Notes: generated by a model not told the origin, from the letters alone. 64,000 nt of DNA from Margaritifera margaritifera (GCA_029931535.1 JAQPZY010001129.1:62001-126000); one strand, 5' to 3'; positions 23,371 to 36,079 are shown, numbered from the stretch's first letter. Program-made: numbers and translations.

Positions 23371-24819
23371 TTTCGATTTTGATTATCGCCTCTTTATTAA
23401 TTATTCGTGTCCAGAAAAGGGTTAGCGGAGAAGCTGTTACGTATTGGTGACAAATTAATATAGTGAAAGCTGTATATATGTAAAGCTTTTAAAAAATTAG
23501 ATTTGGCCTGTTTTGCATGAAACGGTACCGGCATGTTATTATGTTGTCGAAAGTTGTAACGGGACAGGGTGACAGGGTATATGGATAAGCTGTGTGGGAA
23601 AAACCAAAAATGTACATATTTGGACACTTTGGAAATTCCATATCATCTGATGATTTCATAAATAACTCAAGATAAAACTCTTTACATTCTCATCCACTCT
23701 CCAATATTTTCTTACACTACAGCGATATATGAACATTAAACTCTACAAGTTTGAAAAAGTAGTGCAAAGAAATGAAATACGTATGCAACGAACGGACATG
23801 CTGAAAACGGGTTGATTTTGTTGCTTAGCAATTTGTAGCAAAAACGTTGATATTTTAATTATGAAAAGTTTTTTCTTATTGACACCGTATAGCCTTTATT
23901 TTGCTGATGTACCGTAAAATAATACTAATATTAATAATAAATAATAATAATACTTTTTTATAAAATGCAAACTTATCTTTATACTATCTATATCCCATCA
24001 ATACAAGGTATATCAATGTATTTGTTTAATTTTCGCCAAACAAGCCAGCGGTGTCAGCATTTTTCAGTATCACAATTGCACCACTTTTAACGATGTTAAC
24101 AAGTGGCAAGGGGCTTAAAAATACATCGTGTAAACACTTGTGTGATTTAAACAGTATTGTATAATGGTAGTTTAACACATGGTGTATTCCATAAATTAAA
24201 ACCAATCGATACTTGATGAAAAACGGTCAAAATATTCAGAACTTACGAGCAAGCAAAGAAACTGGACTACAACGACGAAATATGTATAAGGGAGCAACCT
24301 TCAGGACTGGCTAAATCTGACTGTAATATAGAGGTTGCTGTTATATTGAGGTTGGTTTTAAATGAAATGTGTTATTCTGGGCATGTATAATAGAGGTGAC
24401 TGTTGCAGCAGGTTTGTCTGTACTGTCTTACTGTCTTTACTATCGCATTCCAGTTGTAAAAGTACGATACCAGACAACGAACTAATAGTTGCAGGTATTT
24501 AATTCCAAATGCAAGTTTGTAGTAAATTAGTATTCTTTCTGACTGTTTTGCTGTTTTTTTCACATTTAAATGTCTACATATTATATGCAAACAGTTTGAT
24601 GATATTAGGGTTTTACCTCTACGGAATTATCTCACTAATGACGAGTATAAGTTACTTTGACATGTTGTTCAGCAAAAAAAAAAAAATCTTGTGTACAAAG
24701 TCAATCATTAGGAAAGTAATAAATTAAGCTTTTATTCCTTCCTCGTGTAAGTAGACAAGTTGATATTATGTATGTATTTTCAGCTTTATACCACCTTTAA
24801 CTATGTTTAAAGTGTTGCA
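23371..24819. other. unassigned stretch
   Basis: No gene recognised. At 24285-24460 phrases such as TATAGAGGTTGCTGTTATAT and TTGAGGTTGG recall internal parts of Tigger-like MITEs but no termini are visible. A run of A lies at 24675-24687. Confidence 0.4.
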
Positions 24820-24980
24820 AATCCGAATAGCATAGAACCAGATCTGTAGTCTATATTGCGCCGGCAGATCAGCGTCTATGCTGTTCGTTCTATGTAAACA
24901 GCATATACCTCTATCTGCCGACACATTATCCGACGCCAGATCTGGGTCCATACGATTTGTTGTTTGGTGGGAGTTATGCA
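24820..24980. mobile_element. palindromic MITE, copy 3, decayed
   Basis: Holds both hairpins in worn form: GCATAGAACCAGATCTG ... CGGCAGATCAGCGTCTATGC, then CATATACCTCTATCTGCCG ... GCCAGATCTGGGTCCATACG. The outer TACCG termini seen in copies 1 and 2 are not recognisable. Confidence 0.75.
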
Positions 24981-26559
24981 GGGATATCTATGGTGCCTAC
25001 CTCCACCCTAGTACTTTCATTTGTTCAAGGTTGAAGAATGCGGCTTTCTGTCCAGGATATTGAAAAGCTAAATATATGTGACGTTTGAGAAATATCTCAA
25101 GAACTTTTAATACATTTTTCCTCAAAGCCTGTATAGCGTTTACTTGAATCTGGCCTACTAAAAATCTATTTAAACGCCAAAAAGCGATTTGACTTGGATT
25201 ATGGTTAATAGTATATTAAAGGCTGATGAATGCATACCAAACCGACGGGGGGATTTTCAAAAGGATTCACTTGACTTCTGACAATTTAACATATATCTCA
25301 GCTGGGAATAGTTTTCAATAAGTAATAGTTGAGTTGCATTACAAGTTTGGCTGGTTCACATTTTGTGTCTCCATGTGTGAAATTGATTATGCCGGTATAC
25401 ATCACAGTAATTTGCATGCGTGCCAATTTCATACAGATTTACAGGTGACATTAAATGATACACCTGCGTTCAGGTAAAATCACTGAAACTTGTAATCACG
25501 AAATTTTGAGCTGTAGATCAAATGAAAGCGATGTACCCTCGACATTTTTCAGTTATTGATCAAAGCCATATTTTGGACTTGTTGATTCGTTTCATAAACA
25601 TACCCATTTATGCGTATGTATATATAGATATATGCTTACCAGACTTGAGGGGATATTGTGAAATGTATGTATCTATGTGTAGAATTTAACGGCAAGTCAC
25701 CACAATACTAGCTATGTGAAAACTTTGTATATGTAAAGAGATAGATATGCATACAACAGAAAGTTTTTTTTATATGATATTTTTACTCCATTTTGGTTTT
25801 AATTTAGTGTTTTTATATGATATTTTTACTCCATTTTGGTTTAAATTTAGAGTTTAAAATTGAATCTAAGTTGAAAATCTTTAAAGAATGATTGTCATCA
25901 CTTGGAAAAAGTGCTTGAACGATTATTAGATTTAATGACCGGCAAGAACAAGTTCAATGTACAATCTTGTATGTATACGACACATTTCTTCACAAAAATT
26001 TCTGAGATTTTGTATGTATGTTTATTTCCAAAAGAGCAATTTTTCCTGAATATAATGCAGTTTATTTCACGTAAATATCATGAACATAGTAAAAGACACC
26101 ATGGTTGGAATGCACAGTAAACACAAAAATACGTTATCAACAACACAGTGTTAAAAGCTCCTAGACTTCAATGAAAGTGTCCGTTTCATCGATCGATACA
26201 ATTCGCAACTTCGAGGTCACTCGTACAGATCATACCTCGAATGTATGTCGATGGTTCCCATTCGGACTACTCTAACTGTTTACGAAGCAAGGATTGACCG
26301 AGAAGTTACAAGAGATCGAACTATTTTTTATACGTGACATTTCGGCAATTCCTACAGTCAATCCAATCGCAGAAATAGCCAAAGTAGTCTGAATAGATTA
26401 AGGATTCTCTTTTGCGGAGATATTTTAGGCGAGCAAAATGTATGATTTTTCTGTAAATTACAGCGCTGACATACATCCGAAGCATATTTGGCTCACAATG
26501 GCGAGAAAAGATTGCTAAAGCAGGTTTATGCATATTCATGAGAAACGAGGAAATCTCTG
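24981..26559. other. unassigned stretch with a 43-bp duplication and a worn LINE 3' trace
   Basis: TATATGATATTTTTACTCCA plus TTTTGGTTT-AATTTAG occurs at 25771 and 25814, a direct duplication with a 43-bp shift. At 25672-25720 ATTTAACGGCAAGTCACCAC recalls the 3' end of the LINE at 14.2 kb (minus orientation), weakly. Nothing else is recognised. Confidence 0.45.
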
Positions 26560-26956
26560 CACAGGTGGTCACAGGTTAGAGGGCGACCGGAACATCGCTC
26601 GACCATTTCCGTCAGATCATGGAATAACCTCGGAAGTAGTTGTCCGAATACACATCAGTTTGACGTATTTGGTGATTCGCCTCCGGCGGAGCGCACTACA
26701 TATGTTACGACAGTAAGGCCGACAATGTTCCGATTGTGACGTTGTCTCCTTCCGCCGCCATATTGTTCCAAGTGAACAAAAGTAGTTCAGAATATAATTC
26801 TCAATGGCGACGAATTACATTCGAGGTTTCTTTCTCGTCTTAACGGAAAAATCCGAGGATGTTCCGATTGAAATGAGCGTTGCGGGTTATCGCTCGTGGC
26901 TTGATATACTTACACAGGCATATGCTCATAAACAAGTCAACACAAATTACAAATAA
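26560..26956 (+). promoter_or_regulatory. CpG-richer patch with a possible promoter and a 50-codon frame
   Basis: CpG dinucleotides and GC content rise clearly over 26560-26900. TTCCGCCGCCATATTG at ~26749-26764 resembles a YY1-type promoter site, which in animals often lies near transcription starts. A start codon at 26804 (G at +4) opens a frame of 50 codons ending at 26956; it begins MATNYIRGFFLVLTEKSEDV. I do not recognise it. The phrase ATGTTCCGATTG occurs twice (about 26723 and 26858) and its complement CGGAACAT at about 26588, so an unrecognised repeat is a real alternative. Confidence 0.25.
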
Positions 26957-28750
26957 AAAATGCTTCATGACGTCACTACATAAGTTCTTGATGTTGATAA
27001 GTACAAATAATAATACAATTACTCATTGTTCCACGTAGATCTCCAGTTATGTGCAAAATACAAAGGGGATACAGTCATAAAACCTCAACATTTTTTATGG
27101 TTTAACCACTTCCTACCAAATCGGTGTTAGATAATTTGACGGAGTCAGTGGAATAAATCTAGAATATTCTATTAGCGATAATTTTGTTTTGTTATTTTAA
27201 AATATTTTCATGTCAATTACTGTGGATTTATAACTTTAATTAGCTCGTCTCTATAAAGTAGAGACGGGCTATTGTACTACCCCCCCCCCCCCTCTCCTAG
27301 CGTCAGCGCCAGGCAGGGTCCGCACATATAAAAAGCATGCACATATGTGCATCTCAGTTTATTCTTTCTTCGGAGGTCTTAGGCAATAGGCAGAGAGAGG
27401 TCTTATGCAATAGTCTGGAGTCCGTTTCATGACACATATCACCTGGGAACGGGACTAACTTTGTACATGCACGTACATTATTTGTATATTCTTGTTTAAG
27501 TTTTTGCGCTACGCTCATGACCAGATATTTCTTTGGCACCCTATATACATACTGCTGTACCTGCAATTATGCATCTTGATAAGAACTACATTCTCAACAC
27601 AACAGCGTGTCACTGTCATTTCACACTTCACTGACTTTGGCAAAATTTTGTGTTTTAAGTTTGTTTCTCACGCACTTCTCGTGCTAGAATAATTAAACTA
27701 GATAATGCAGCGCTTTCTCTAGGATGCGCGAATACCCCATTAATTTAATGAATCTCCCCATTATAAATGAGTGAGCTAGCGCGCGAAAATCACTCACATT
27801 TGTTTAGTCGTGAGCATAAACAAAACCTGTAATATTTATTAATCTTAACAAGGTCTATTCTGATCATGTTTGATTCCAAGATCAACCACCATAAAAAAGC
27901 ACTTACTAAATGACTATTTGCAACTGAACAATGAGATGGTTTCATTGTATATCTTGTTATTCAAAGTGTTTTACCAAATGCATTAGGCGAGATTGAACAA
28001 TGGCGGATATGGAGTTTTCGGTATTCAGTTGTAATGTTGTTACATGGAGTTTTAATGCAAGCAACGTAGTGCCATTGTTATAACACACGATCGCTGCCGC
28101 TGTGCCTATAATAAAGATAACAACTGTAATTTTTAGATGTATTCATTGAAAGTTATTTCTCACATGCACGTTTGTTGAAAAATACGAATAGTGATCTATT
28201 TATTCATTGATATTGCTCTCATATAAAAACTGTCCCCCTTAAAATGTGAAGATCCCTCTTACAAAACTGGAGGAGGAATTCCTCTGTGTGAAAATCGCGG
28301 AGAAATCACTGTGACTGTTTGCATCGCTATTCGTACAATACCCTTAAAACAAAATAAAGTCACTGTGACCTACATTTCATATTTAATTAATTTAGGTTAA
28401 GTTTTTACATTTAGCACAATACCTCTTTTTTTTTTTTTGGGGGGGGGGGGGTGCATACTATCATACCTACAATCATGAACCTTTGTGAGTGGATGCATCT
28501 TACTAGAATTTTGTGTTTTTATGTTTATTTCCCACGCTCTGTTAATGCTAAAATCATTAAACTAGATGACTGTATGCATCATTAATACTACCATACCCTA
28601 CAGCAAAAGAATATTACTGTAACCTACATTTCATATTCTACTAGCTTTGGTTAAGTTTTTGCGTTTAGCTCATGACCATATAGGTGTATTTTCTGCTATG
28701 CACATATTATCATATCTACAATAATGAAGCTTTCTGAGGGGATGCATATT

Positions 28751-28928
28751 GATGCAGTAGCTCAGTTGATAGAGCGTAGGACTCGTAATCCAAGGGTCGA
28801 TACACGCCTATGCCATCCCGGGATCGGCTGCCTCAGTGTGTCTTCAGTAAATGCACTTAGCTCCCATTTTTTCGGCATGATATAGCCAATAATACGTTAA
28901 AAGTGCCGTTAAAGCCAACAAAACAAGC
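28751..28928 (+). mobile_element. tRNA-derived SINE inserted in the decayed satellite
   Basis: Head GATGCAGTAGCTCAGTTGAT then AGAGCG is a good box A; the anticodon-arm equivalent is GGACTCGTAATCC, and a worn box B GGGTCGATAC follows. The body has CAGTGTGTCTTCAGTAAATG and TTTTTTCGGCATGATATAGC and ends with GTGCCGTTAAAGCCAACAAA. The tRNA-like part resembles a Thr(CGT)-type head but lost pairing; no true tRNA gene. Confidence 0.85.
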
Positions 28929-29107
28929 ATGTTATTCGTTTCTACGCCATTATTGCAATACTAGGTCACTATAGTCCATAATTTGCGCTTTACAGACTTT
29001 GGTTATAATTGTGTGTTTGAGTTTAATTTCTCAGGCACTCTTCATTCTAGAATCATAAAACTTGATGATGGCATGCATCTCTATTAGTACCTCACCCTTG
29101 CAAGAAA

Positions 29108-29122
29108 AGGTCACTGTGACCT
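29108..29122. promoter_or_regulatory. perfect estrogen-response-element-like palindrome in the satellite
   Basis: AGGTCACTGTGACCT fits the nuclear receptor element AGGTCA-nnn-TGACCT exactly. A one-sided version (AGTCACTGTGACCT) lies near 28361. It is part of the repeat unit, so function is doubtful. Confidence 0.4.
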
Positions 29123-29460
29123 ATATTTCACCCTTTACTGGTTTCAGTTACTTTTTTTTGCATTGCTATATGCATTCCATCCAGACTAGAATAATAAAAC
29201 CTGGTGAGGATATACATCTTAATAAGTTCTATATCATTATTGAAAAAAGATATATGTGTGACCTTTACCTCATGCTTCAGCGACTTTTATGAAATTTTGT
29301 GTTTAAAGCTCGTTTCTTGGTATTGTTCGTGTTAGAGTCACAAAATTTGAGAACTGGATGCATCCGTGTTAGTACCACGCCCTTATAACCAAACTTTCTC
29401 ACTATAGCCTACATTTTATGCTTTACTAACCATAGTTTCAGTAGTCATGACCACATACAG

Positions 29461-30385
29461 AAGACCCTTACTGACCACTGCAGTTGAAAGTAGGAATAAA
29501 TATCCTTATTAATGAGTGGTAAACTTTCCATATTAATAACTATACATAGTATATTGTGATAAGTTACTCTCAACACGTTAGCTACGTATTGAATATGTGA
29601 ATGAGTAGGTAAGAAAGATTTTATTTTAGTGACATGTGCATGCAATACGTATAGGTTATTAACTGAGTATTGAAAAATATTGGACCCAAGGTCATGTGAC
29701 GCAGGATGCCCGAGCTTGCGATGGCATTTTTTTGCCACATGAACGTGGACCCAATGTTTTTAATACTCAGTCAGTAATCTTTTTATTATATACTTAAAAA
29801 CAAGCATATTAATAATTCTGTTATCTTATAGGAATAACACAATTGAAACAACAAATCAGTTCAACGTTTTATTGAACATTTTACACGTAGTTCATATAAT
29901 GAATGAAACCTGAACACCGCGCAGTAATACACGCTACTTTACTGCCATTGAGTGATTCTCATTCTACACTTGATGAAACTAAGTTTGTTAAAGAGGATGG
30001 AAAGTCATATAGCCAATGATAAAGAACGAAATATTGATATTAGGAATAAATGATGCAATACATCAATGAAAATTGAAGATACCATTTTGAGAAGATAAGC
30101 CAGCAAAATTCAGTCTAAGGTTATCGTTGTGATTGTCTCAATGATGCTCTAATGGTGGTGGTTAAATTTGAAAGCGCAGTGTGCGTCATGATTGTTGCCA
30201 GGGTATTTTGATCCATCGGCCTTGGATAATAACCTCAAATAAAGGATATAGATTCATTTTTGAGTCTCTTGTGTTTCATTAAATTCCGAGTACAGGATAA
30301 AACAATGTCATACAGAGAGGATACAAGTGCACTGTTTACGTGAAAGAACTGTGTTGACTGATACTTTTTATCAAAGGCCAGTCTG
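29461..30385. other. unassigned stretch
   Basis: The phrase TAACTGAGTATTGAAAAATA TTGGACCCAAG (29658-29690) is partly mirrored by GTGGACCCAATGTTTTTAAT ACTCAG (29745-29770), an inverted repeat with ~55-base spacer. No gene recognised. Confidence 0.45.
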
Positions 30386-30535
<150 letters not shown>

Positions 30536-31397
30536 CAGGAACTAGCAATCACTAGCCGTCCATGTTCAATATTTTTATAAATCATATTTATTTTTTATTT
30601 TCTCTTTGCAATTTAAATCTTGGGATGTATTCAGATTTTCTTTATTTAATTTGGATGATATATATTTTTATTTGGATGCGAGCTGGCTCTACTGATTCAC
30701 CAGCACTGGTGTCAGGTAGAAACGGTTAAAGTCACTGTCGGCATCTGGTGGCCATCAAATTTATGACGTGGTCAGCGTTCCACGTTTCCGTCGCCAAGTA
30801 GTGCATCGAATGCGGGCATTTGTTGACCGTATAAGGAAGCGGTGAATATTTTTACTTAACTACGGTCAATACTGCTGGATATTGACCCGTATCAACAACG
30901 TTAAACTAATGGGACTATTTATGAAACATATAATAAATTAAAATACACTACATAACACAAATAAAAAGTATCACTGGCCTCACTTTAAATATGTCTTTTA
31001 TGCCCTGTCACAGTGGCCAACATTTCGTAGGTCAAGATCACTGTAGTCCGAATTTATTATTATTTGCATTATAATTAATGTTTACAATGGCTGCTGGAGA
31101 CATCTAAACAATTCTTAGGGGAGAGGTATGCAATCAATGGTTACATTCTGGTTTTATGATGCAAGTTACACACTTATATGTGATATTGGTTGCAGCCTAG
31201 ACTGATATAACGTTCTTGAAAATATTTCGCAAAGAAAGGTTTCTGCCGGGGGTTTTTTCTGCAAAGAATCAGAATAAAAATGGAGACACAAAGGGCCTCC
31301 TTTAAATCTAAGTTAATTTTTCTTCAGCTCATATCTACTAAACTTTTCTGTTTATAGTACCTAGCTCGTCCCCAAATCGTGGGACTTGACGCACTCT
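30536..31397. other. unassigned stretch
   Basis: A GC-richer patch at 30670-30850 shows no motif I know. No gene recognised. Confidence 0.4.
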
Positions 31398-31626
31398 CAG
31401 TGGCAGCGCGAGGGGTCGAGGCGCCCGGGGGCAATGTTCTTTAGTGGCGCCATTACTTTGCCACAGAGAACAGTTTTTATGTAAGTTGGCCAACCTCCAA
31501 CCTCCCCCCCCCCCCATCTAGGACTATCTGTAAAAATAAACTCTCGACGGCGCCCCACACACACACACTTCGCCCGGCGCCCGGGGTAATTGACCCCCTC
31601 CTCCTACCCCCCTCTCGCCACCACTG
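31398..31626. mobile_element. hAT-type MITE with perfect 8-bp target duplication
   Basis: Starts CAGTGGCAGCGCGAGGGG and ends TCTCGCCACCACTG; the ends are inverted repeats. The 8 bases CGCACTCT flank it on both sides (31390-31397 and 31627-31634). Interior is GC-rich with GGCGCCCGGGG near both ends, giving extra inverted pairing. CAGTG ends and 8-bp duplications are typical of the hAT superfamily. Length 229 bp, no coding capacity. Same family and orientation as 60032-60242. Confidence 0.93.
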
Positions 31627-31634
31627 CGCACTCT

Positions 31635-34600
31635 GGTACCAATACTTGTATCAGTCAAACTAACGCCTCATTTGGACTAAATGACACCCTCAAAATGTAT
31701 TCATGAACTTGTCAACCTTACATGACCCTTGACATTGCTTTTTTAAATTCTATTTTCAATCTAAACCCTGCTGCTGTTCGAAAAGAATGACTTGCGAAAG
31801 TGTCCAATATCCCCAAGCTATCCAGGTCTAGATACTATCAGTACTGACATACATCGTGGATAGGCTCTTTATCCATCTGTTGAATGCTATTACTCGCGTC
31901 CCTAAAAGGAAAGAACTTCATGCCGTATTCACACTGCAATAATACCATGGTCTCATTTAAGGAAGCTACATTTTGGAAGATTGTAGAGACAGCATATAGA
32001 CTTGATTTTTGGGAAATTTTCTCACATGTCTAGAACTTGAGGCCAAATGTTTTTGTTGCCCAATTTACCAAAATATTTGAGAATCAGATGATTGATATGG
32101 AGGTGCTCGCTCAGTGAAGTTATACATCGGTAGATAACAGTAAATTAAACATATTTATGGTATAAAAGAGTTTGTGTCTTATTTCCAGATGGTCGAAGGT
32201 GCTAATTTGAAATAGGATTCCCTAATTAAATATGAACGTGTAAGTAATTAAAGAAATGATCCTTGATATCGTGTTTTATATGTCATTATTAGAAAGTGCA
32301 AAGGCAAATGTTCCATTTAGAATTATGGAAAAAGCCAAACAGCATACAGTGGTCCCTCACTATAAAAGCCTTCAGTATACCGCTGCTCCTTGTACAATGT
32401 GTGTATAGTCATGTATCCCATTTAATTGATACAAGTTTGTTTTATTATTACCACCAAATTTATTTTCTCTACTTTAGTTCTTGGCTCATGAGAACAAATT
32501 ATAATGTGATTTCATTACTCTTCGTGTGTTTTTATTGCACTTTCAAGACACAACCTTGTTGAAACGTTCCTCAGTGTAAGGTTCCATTACTTATAACGCG
32601 GATCGCTTCATGAACATTGTTATAATGATGAATCGCCATGTTTCACGAGATAATCGCAACAATTATTACTGAAGTCGAAGCCATTCTCATCTACACAAAA
32701 CTTGTGCTTGCTGATCGTCGCTGGCAACCTCATCCGCACAAAATATATCATTCATTCATTGTTCTTAAAAAAGTACTAATGTAATCTTATTTTTATTGTT
32801 GATTCTTAAAGCTCCACAAACTGGAATCAGTTTAGATATAAACAAAGTCTGAAAATCACTGTTAACATTTAACGTGCTTTGCATTTGTTTGGTTGAGTCG
32901 AGTAGATTATTTTTTCAGATATTTTCTAGGTGTCACTACTTAAATCGTTCAGTTAAATTCTTACCTTCCTTTTTTATTACCCTCGACGTCTTTGACTGTT
33001 TTGTAACCCCCAAAGTTTTTTTGGGTCGACACCATGTCCAAATACTTGTTGTCAAGATACGTACATGAATTTTATCGCATTCCTCTTTCCTGAAATTTTT
33101 TAACCAACTTATAGGACACAAAACGAATGAATCTTGTCTGTATTGGATTGTTTACATCAGGTGCATCGAATCTACTCATGTTCTTAACCTCAAAATAAGT
33201 CATATTGGATATTCTTTTATACTTGTACATTTATACCGAATCTACTCAAGTTCTTATCTCAAAATAAGTCCTATTGACTATACTTAGAAACAAGTTCTTT
33301 CGAGACTGAATAAATCTGTTGACTTTTTCCAGATCGATATATATAACTTCCACTTGGCCGTTGCTTTATTTAGATTGGTGCAAATTCCATCATGCACAAG
33401 TCGTGAAAAAAGATAAGACCCCTCTTTGTCTTCAATGCAAGAGATTAACGTTTACACTTTTAAGCTCCTTCAGACGGACAGCGTAATCTTCAACCGCAGA
33501 CCAAAGGAGACTTTTGCTTTCAAGGGCGATTAAGGGTTTTAGATCTTTTTTTTTGAAAGATCTGGACCATGGAGAATAAAATACATACCAAAGATTGTAG
33601 ATGTCACTTAAAAAAAAGTTTAGATCAATTACTCGAATGTGATAGATATCCATTACCGTTTTTCTTTCGATTTATGTTATATTAGTTTGTAGCAATGGAA
33701 GTGACTCTGTGAAGTTACTTTCCAAAGTCACAAATTACTGATATTTGCATGATAAATGTTTTTCATAAGTCCAATAATATGCAGAAAAGAATAGTTGTAA
33801 TGAATTTTATCTCATTCGTCGCGTTATCGATTTTTAACATTCAGTATCCATAAGTCATCTTCAAGAAAGCTTTTCTTTATTATCAATGGTGAAACGTGTA
33901 AGAATATGGATTTTCAAATCTTATCCTGCAATACTCAGACATTGGATGTTCTTTAAATCAGATATTTAATTTTTCCTCTCTGTCGCTTTTAAATTCTTGT
34001 TATGAGTAACTTCACTGAGTATTCCCTTTTACTTTATCTTTTTCTTTTTCTTTTTCGGTCTTCCTATATCTATGGTAAATAGGAACTTTCCGCTTGTGTT
34101 ATATACCATAATTAAATTAAACATATCTAAAATTCATAAGCAAATACGAGATAAGATCAAAAGGAAGAGAAGCACTCTAAAAGAAATCAGTTAATATACA
34201 AGCTTTCTGTTCCAGAAAAAAATATGTGTATTAGCGTTTAACGGCACGTCAGCACAACAATGGATACATGGTGCAGATTTAAAGTGAAGTTATAAAAATA
34301 TGAATTCGAGAAAATGAAACGAGCATAAGTAACTATTCAAAGTAGAATTGAAGGGAACAAAATTATGTGAAAAGATGTTTGATTTTTTTTCTCTTTTTTT
34401 TTCCAGCTTCTAATTCGCTAAATGATGCGAAACGGAAAAATAGTTTATTAGTTGTCTTTTTTTTTTTCATTTATACTTGCATTATTAAACAACATTTAAT
34501 ATGATGATACAATTAAAACACGAGCAGTCAGATAATTTGTGTATTCATTTATCTAATTCATCATTTAGATAGATACTCGTATATTACCTGCATGCAAAAA

Positions 34601-36079
34601 AATGGTATAATATATTCAGAAAACAAAATTCGGTGAACGGTGAAATAGGAGGTCTAATTTGTGTGGCGCAAATCAAGCAAGAGGATAATGCAACATTATA
34701 TTTCGTTGTTACAGTAAAATCTTTTTGTTTTAAATCCGGATACTTTCTCCTTTTAGAATATGTCGGTGCTAGTGAAAGTTGCTTACACAATAATGTACTG
34801 ATATCATTTTATTAAGAGTAATATTGACCTGTAACAAAATGATCAACATTTTCAAACTACTTAGACCATCTGGCTCTTAAAAAGTGAAACATCATTCAAA
34901 TTCCGCATGCCCACACTCCTTGCGTAAACAGGCGAGTGCGAGTGACAAGAATACAGAGTGCTCTACAATCTATTAAACCGAAAAAAAAGGAGGCTTAACT
35001 AATGAAATTTGTTTCAAACTTTAAGAATGAGAGAAAAATTATTTCATATAGGCTTTTTTTGTTTCTTCATATATTAAAATCAGAATTTAATTCATTATCA
35101 ACCCATCCATGAAATTGTCTCATAATGTTCTTACGAAATATTGTTCTTTCGAAATATGCTTCTGATGTTAAATTTTGGACAATTCCAAGAATTCATAAAA
35201 TGTTACAAATTTGTCATTTACGTACACCTCGTGACCCCGAAGAATTTAAACTATTCTAAATTTTCCGCATTATCACCCGATATACGTAAACAAGCAGGAG
35301 TCAATGAAGGGGCTTGCTGTATTTCGGCAGCTGAACAAGGCCACGGTAGGACGAGTCCTATTCACAGTTTCTCAGTGCATAAAATACGCTTTATAAAGCT
35401 ATACGATAGCTATTTTACTCCTCCCCGTGGCTGTATAAAATTGGGCAATTATGAGACCTTGGCCGTTGAAAGGTACACTACTTTTTAGACGCTCTTTCCA
35501 TATAACACACAGGTCAGAGCTTCAGCCGACGGCTTAAAAGTTTCATCTCAGTGGTACCCCACTGCTTCCGCAGGGTATAGAATGTTAGATATTTGAAAAT
35601 AAATGTCAGTGGTGATCTCTCGACAGAAAGTATCTCTGGATTTGTTTCGTTCAATGGATATACGTTCTCTTGCTCTAAGTTTAGGGCATTCCATATTTTA
35701 TGAAGCAATATAATACGTAAAGCAAGAGACCACGATATGAGGTCACATAGCCTTTTTCTGCTCCTGACATTTATTCCCATGTCTACACATCTAGCCGGCA
35801 GCGGAATATTTAGGGCATAAACTAAGGGTCTTATTCATTGTAACACCTAACGAGGTCTGTACATAAAATTAATACACTCACGCGACCAATCTGTGGGCTC
35901 ATCTGAGAGCTCGAATTTCGGAATATGCACAGTTGTAAATATTGGTCACTAAACGGGTGTTAAATGAAAGTAAAAATCCAAACCGAAAGACTTCCATTTA
36001 AACAATTTACCTAAAATTTACAATTAAACAAGTTGTATAGTAATACTACATCCTAGACGTGGTTCGTGAACAGAGACTT
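31635..36079. other. unassigned stretch with a few worn repeats
   Basis: At 32344-32640 TACAGTGGTCCCTCACTATA and, further on, TTATAACGCGGATCGC recall a Tigger/pogo-like MITE with TA target, badly worn. At 33167-33283 a CGAATCTACTCATGTTCTTA and CTCAAAATAAGTC phrase is doubled. A worn LINE trace lies at 34225-34300 (own entry). Minus-strand frames at 33432-33653 and 35514-35780 are somewhat protein-like but unrecognised. Confidence 0.4.
34225..34300 (-). mobile_element. worn 3' end of the 14.2-kb LINE family
   Basis: GCGTTTAACGGCACGTCAGC ACAACAATGGATACATGGTG CAGATTTAAAGTGAAGTT lines up with the block at 14229-14290, which carries GTGTTTTACGACACCTCAGC, ACAAAAGTGGCTGTATGGTG and CCAACTAAAGGTAAAGTT. 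Same orientation (element on the minus strand). Confidence 0.55.

Larger units (their letters stand above)
27242..29460. repeat. decayed ~140-bp satellite-like array, headed by a small hairpin
   Basis: Starts with GCTCGTCTCTA pairing with TAGAGACGGGC (27243-27269) and ATTGTACTACCCCCCCC, an opening I associate with bivalve repeats. The following DNA repeats the phrases AAACTAGATGA-GGATGCATC, AGGTCACTGTGACCTACATT, CTTTACTGACTTTGGTTAAG and GTTTAGCTCATGACC, with landmarks near 27690, 28553, 29053, 29191 and 29337. Later spacings are 138 and 146; earlier units are rearranged and one is split by a SINE. Short frames inside it are not genes. Confidence 0.75.

Noticed and set aside
24285..24460. Tigger-like MITE
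   Set aside because: Internal phrases such as TATAGAGGTTGC recall one, but neither terminus nor target duplication can be found.
28751..28830. Functional tRNA gene
   Set aside because: Box A is good, but box B is worn, the stems do not pair, and a SINE body follows. The same holds for the heads at 13.8, 51.07 and 57.19 kb.
32344..32640. Tigger/pogo-like MITE starting TACAGTGGTCCCTC
   Set aside because: The left end looks right, but no convincing right end pairs with it; mentioned only in the stretch entry.
35514..35780. 88-codon minus-strand frame as an exon
   Set aside because: Composition is fair, but there is no motif, no splice context and no neighbour to support it.
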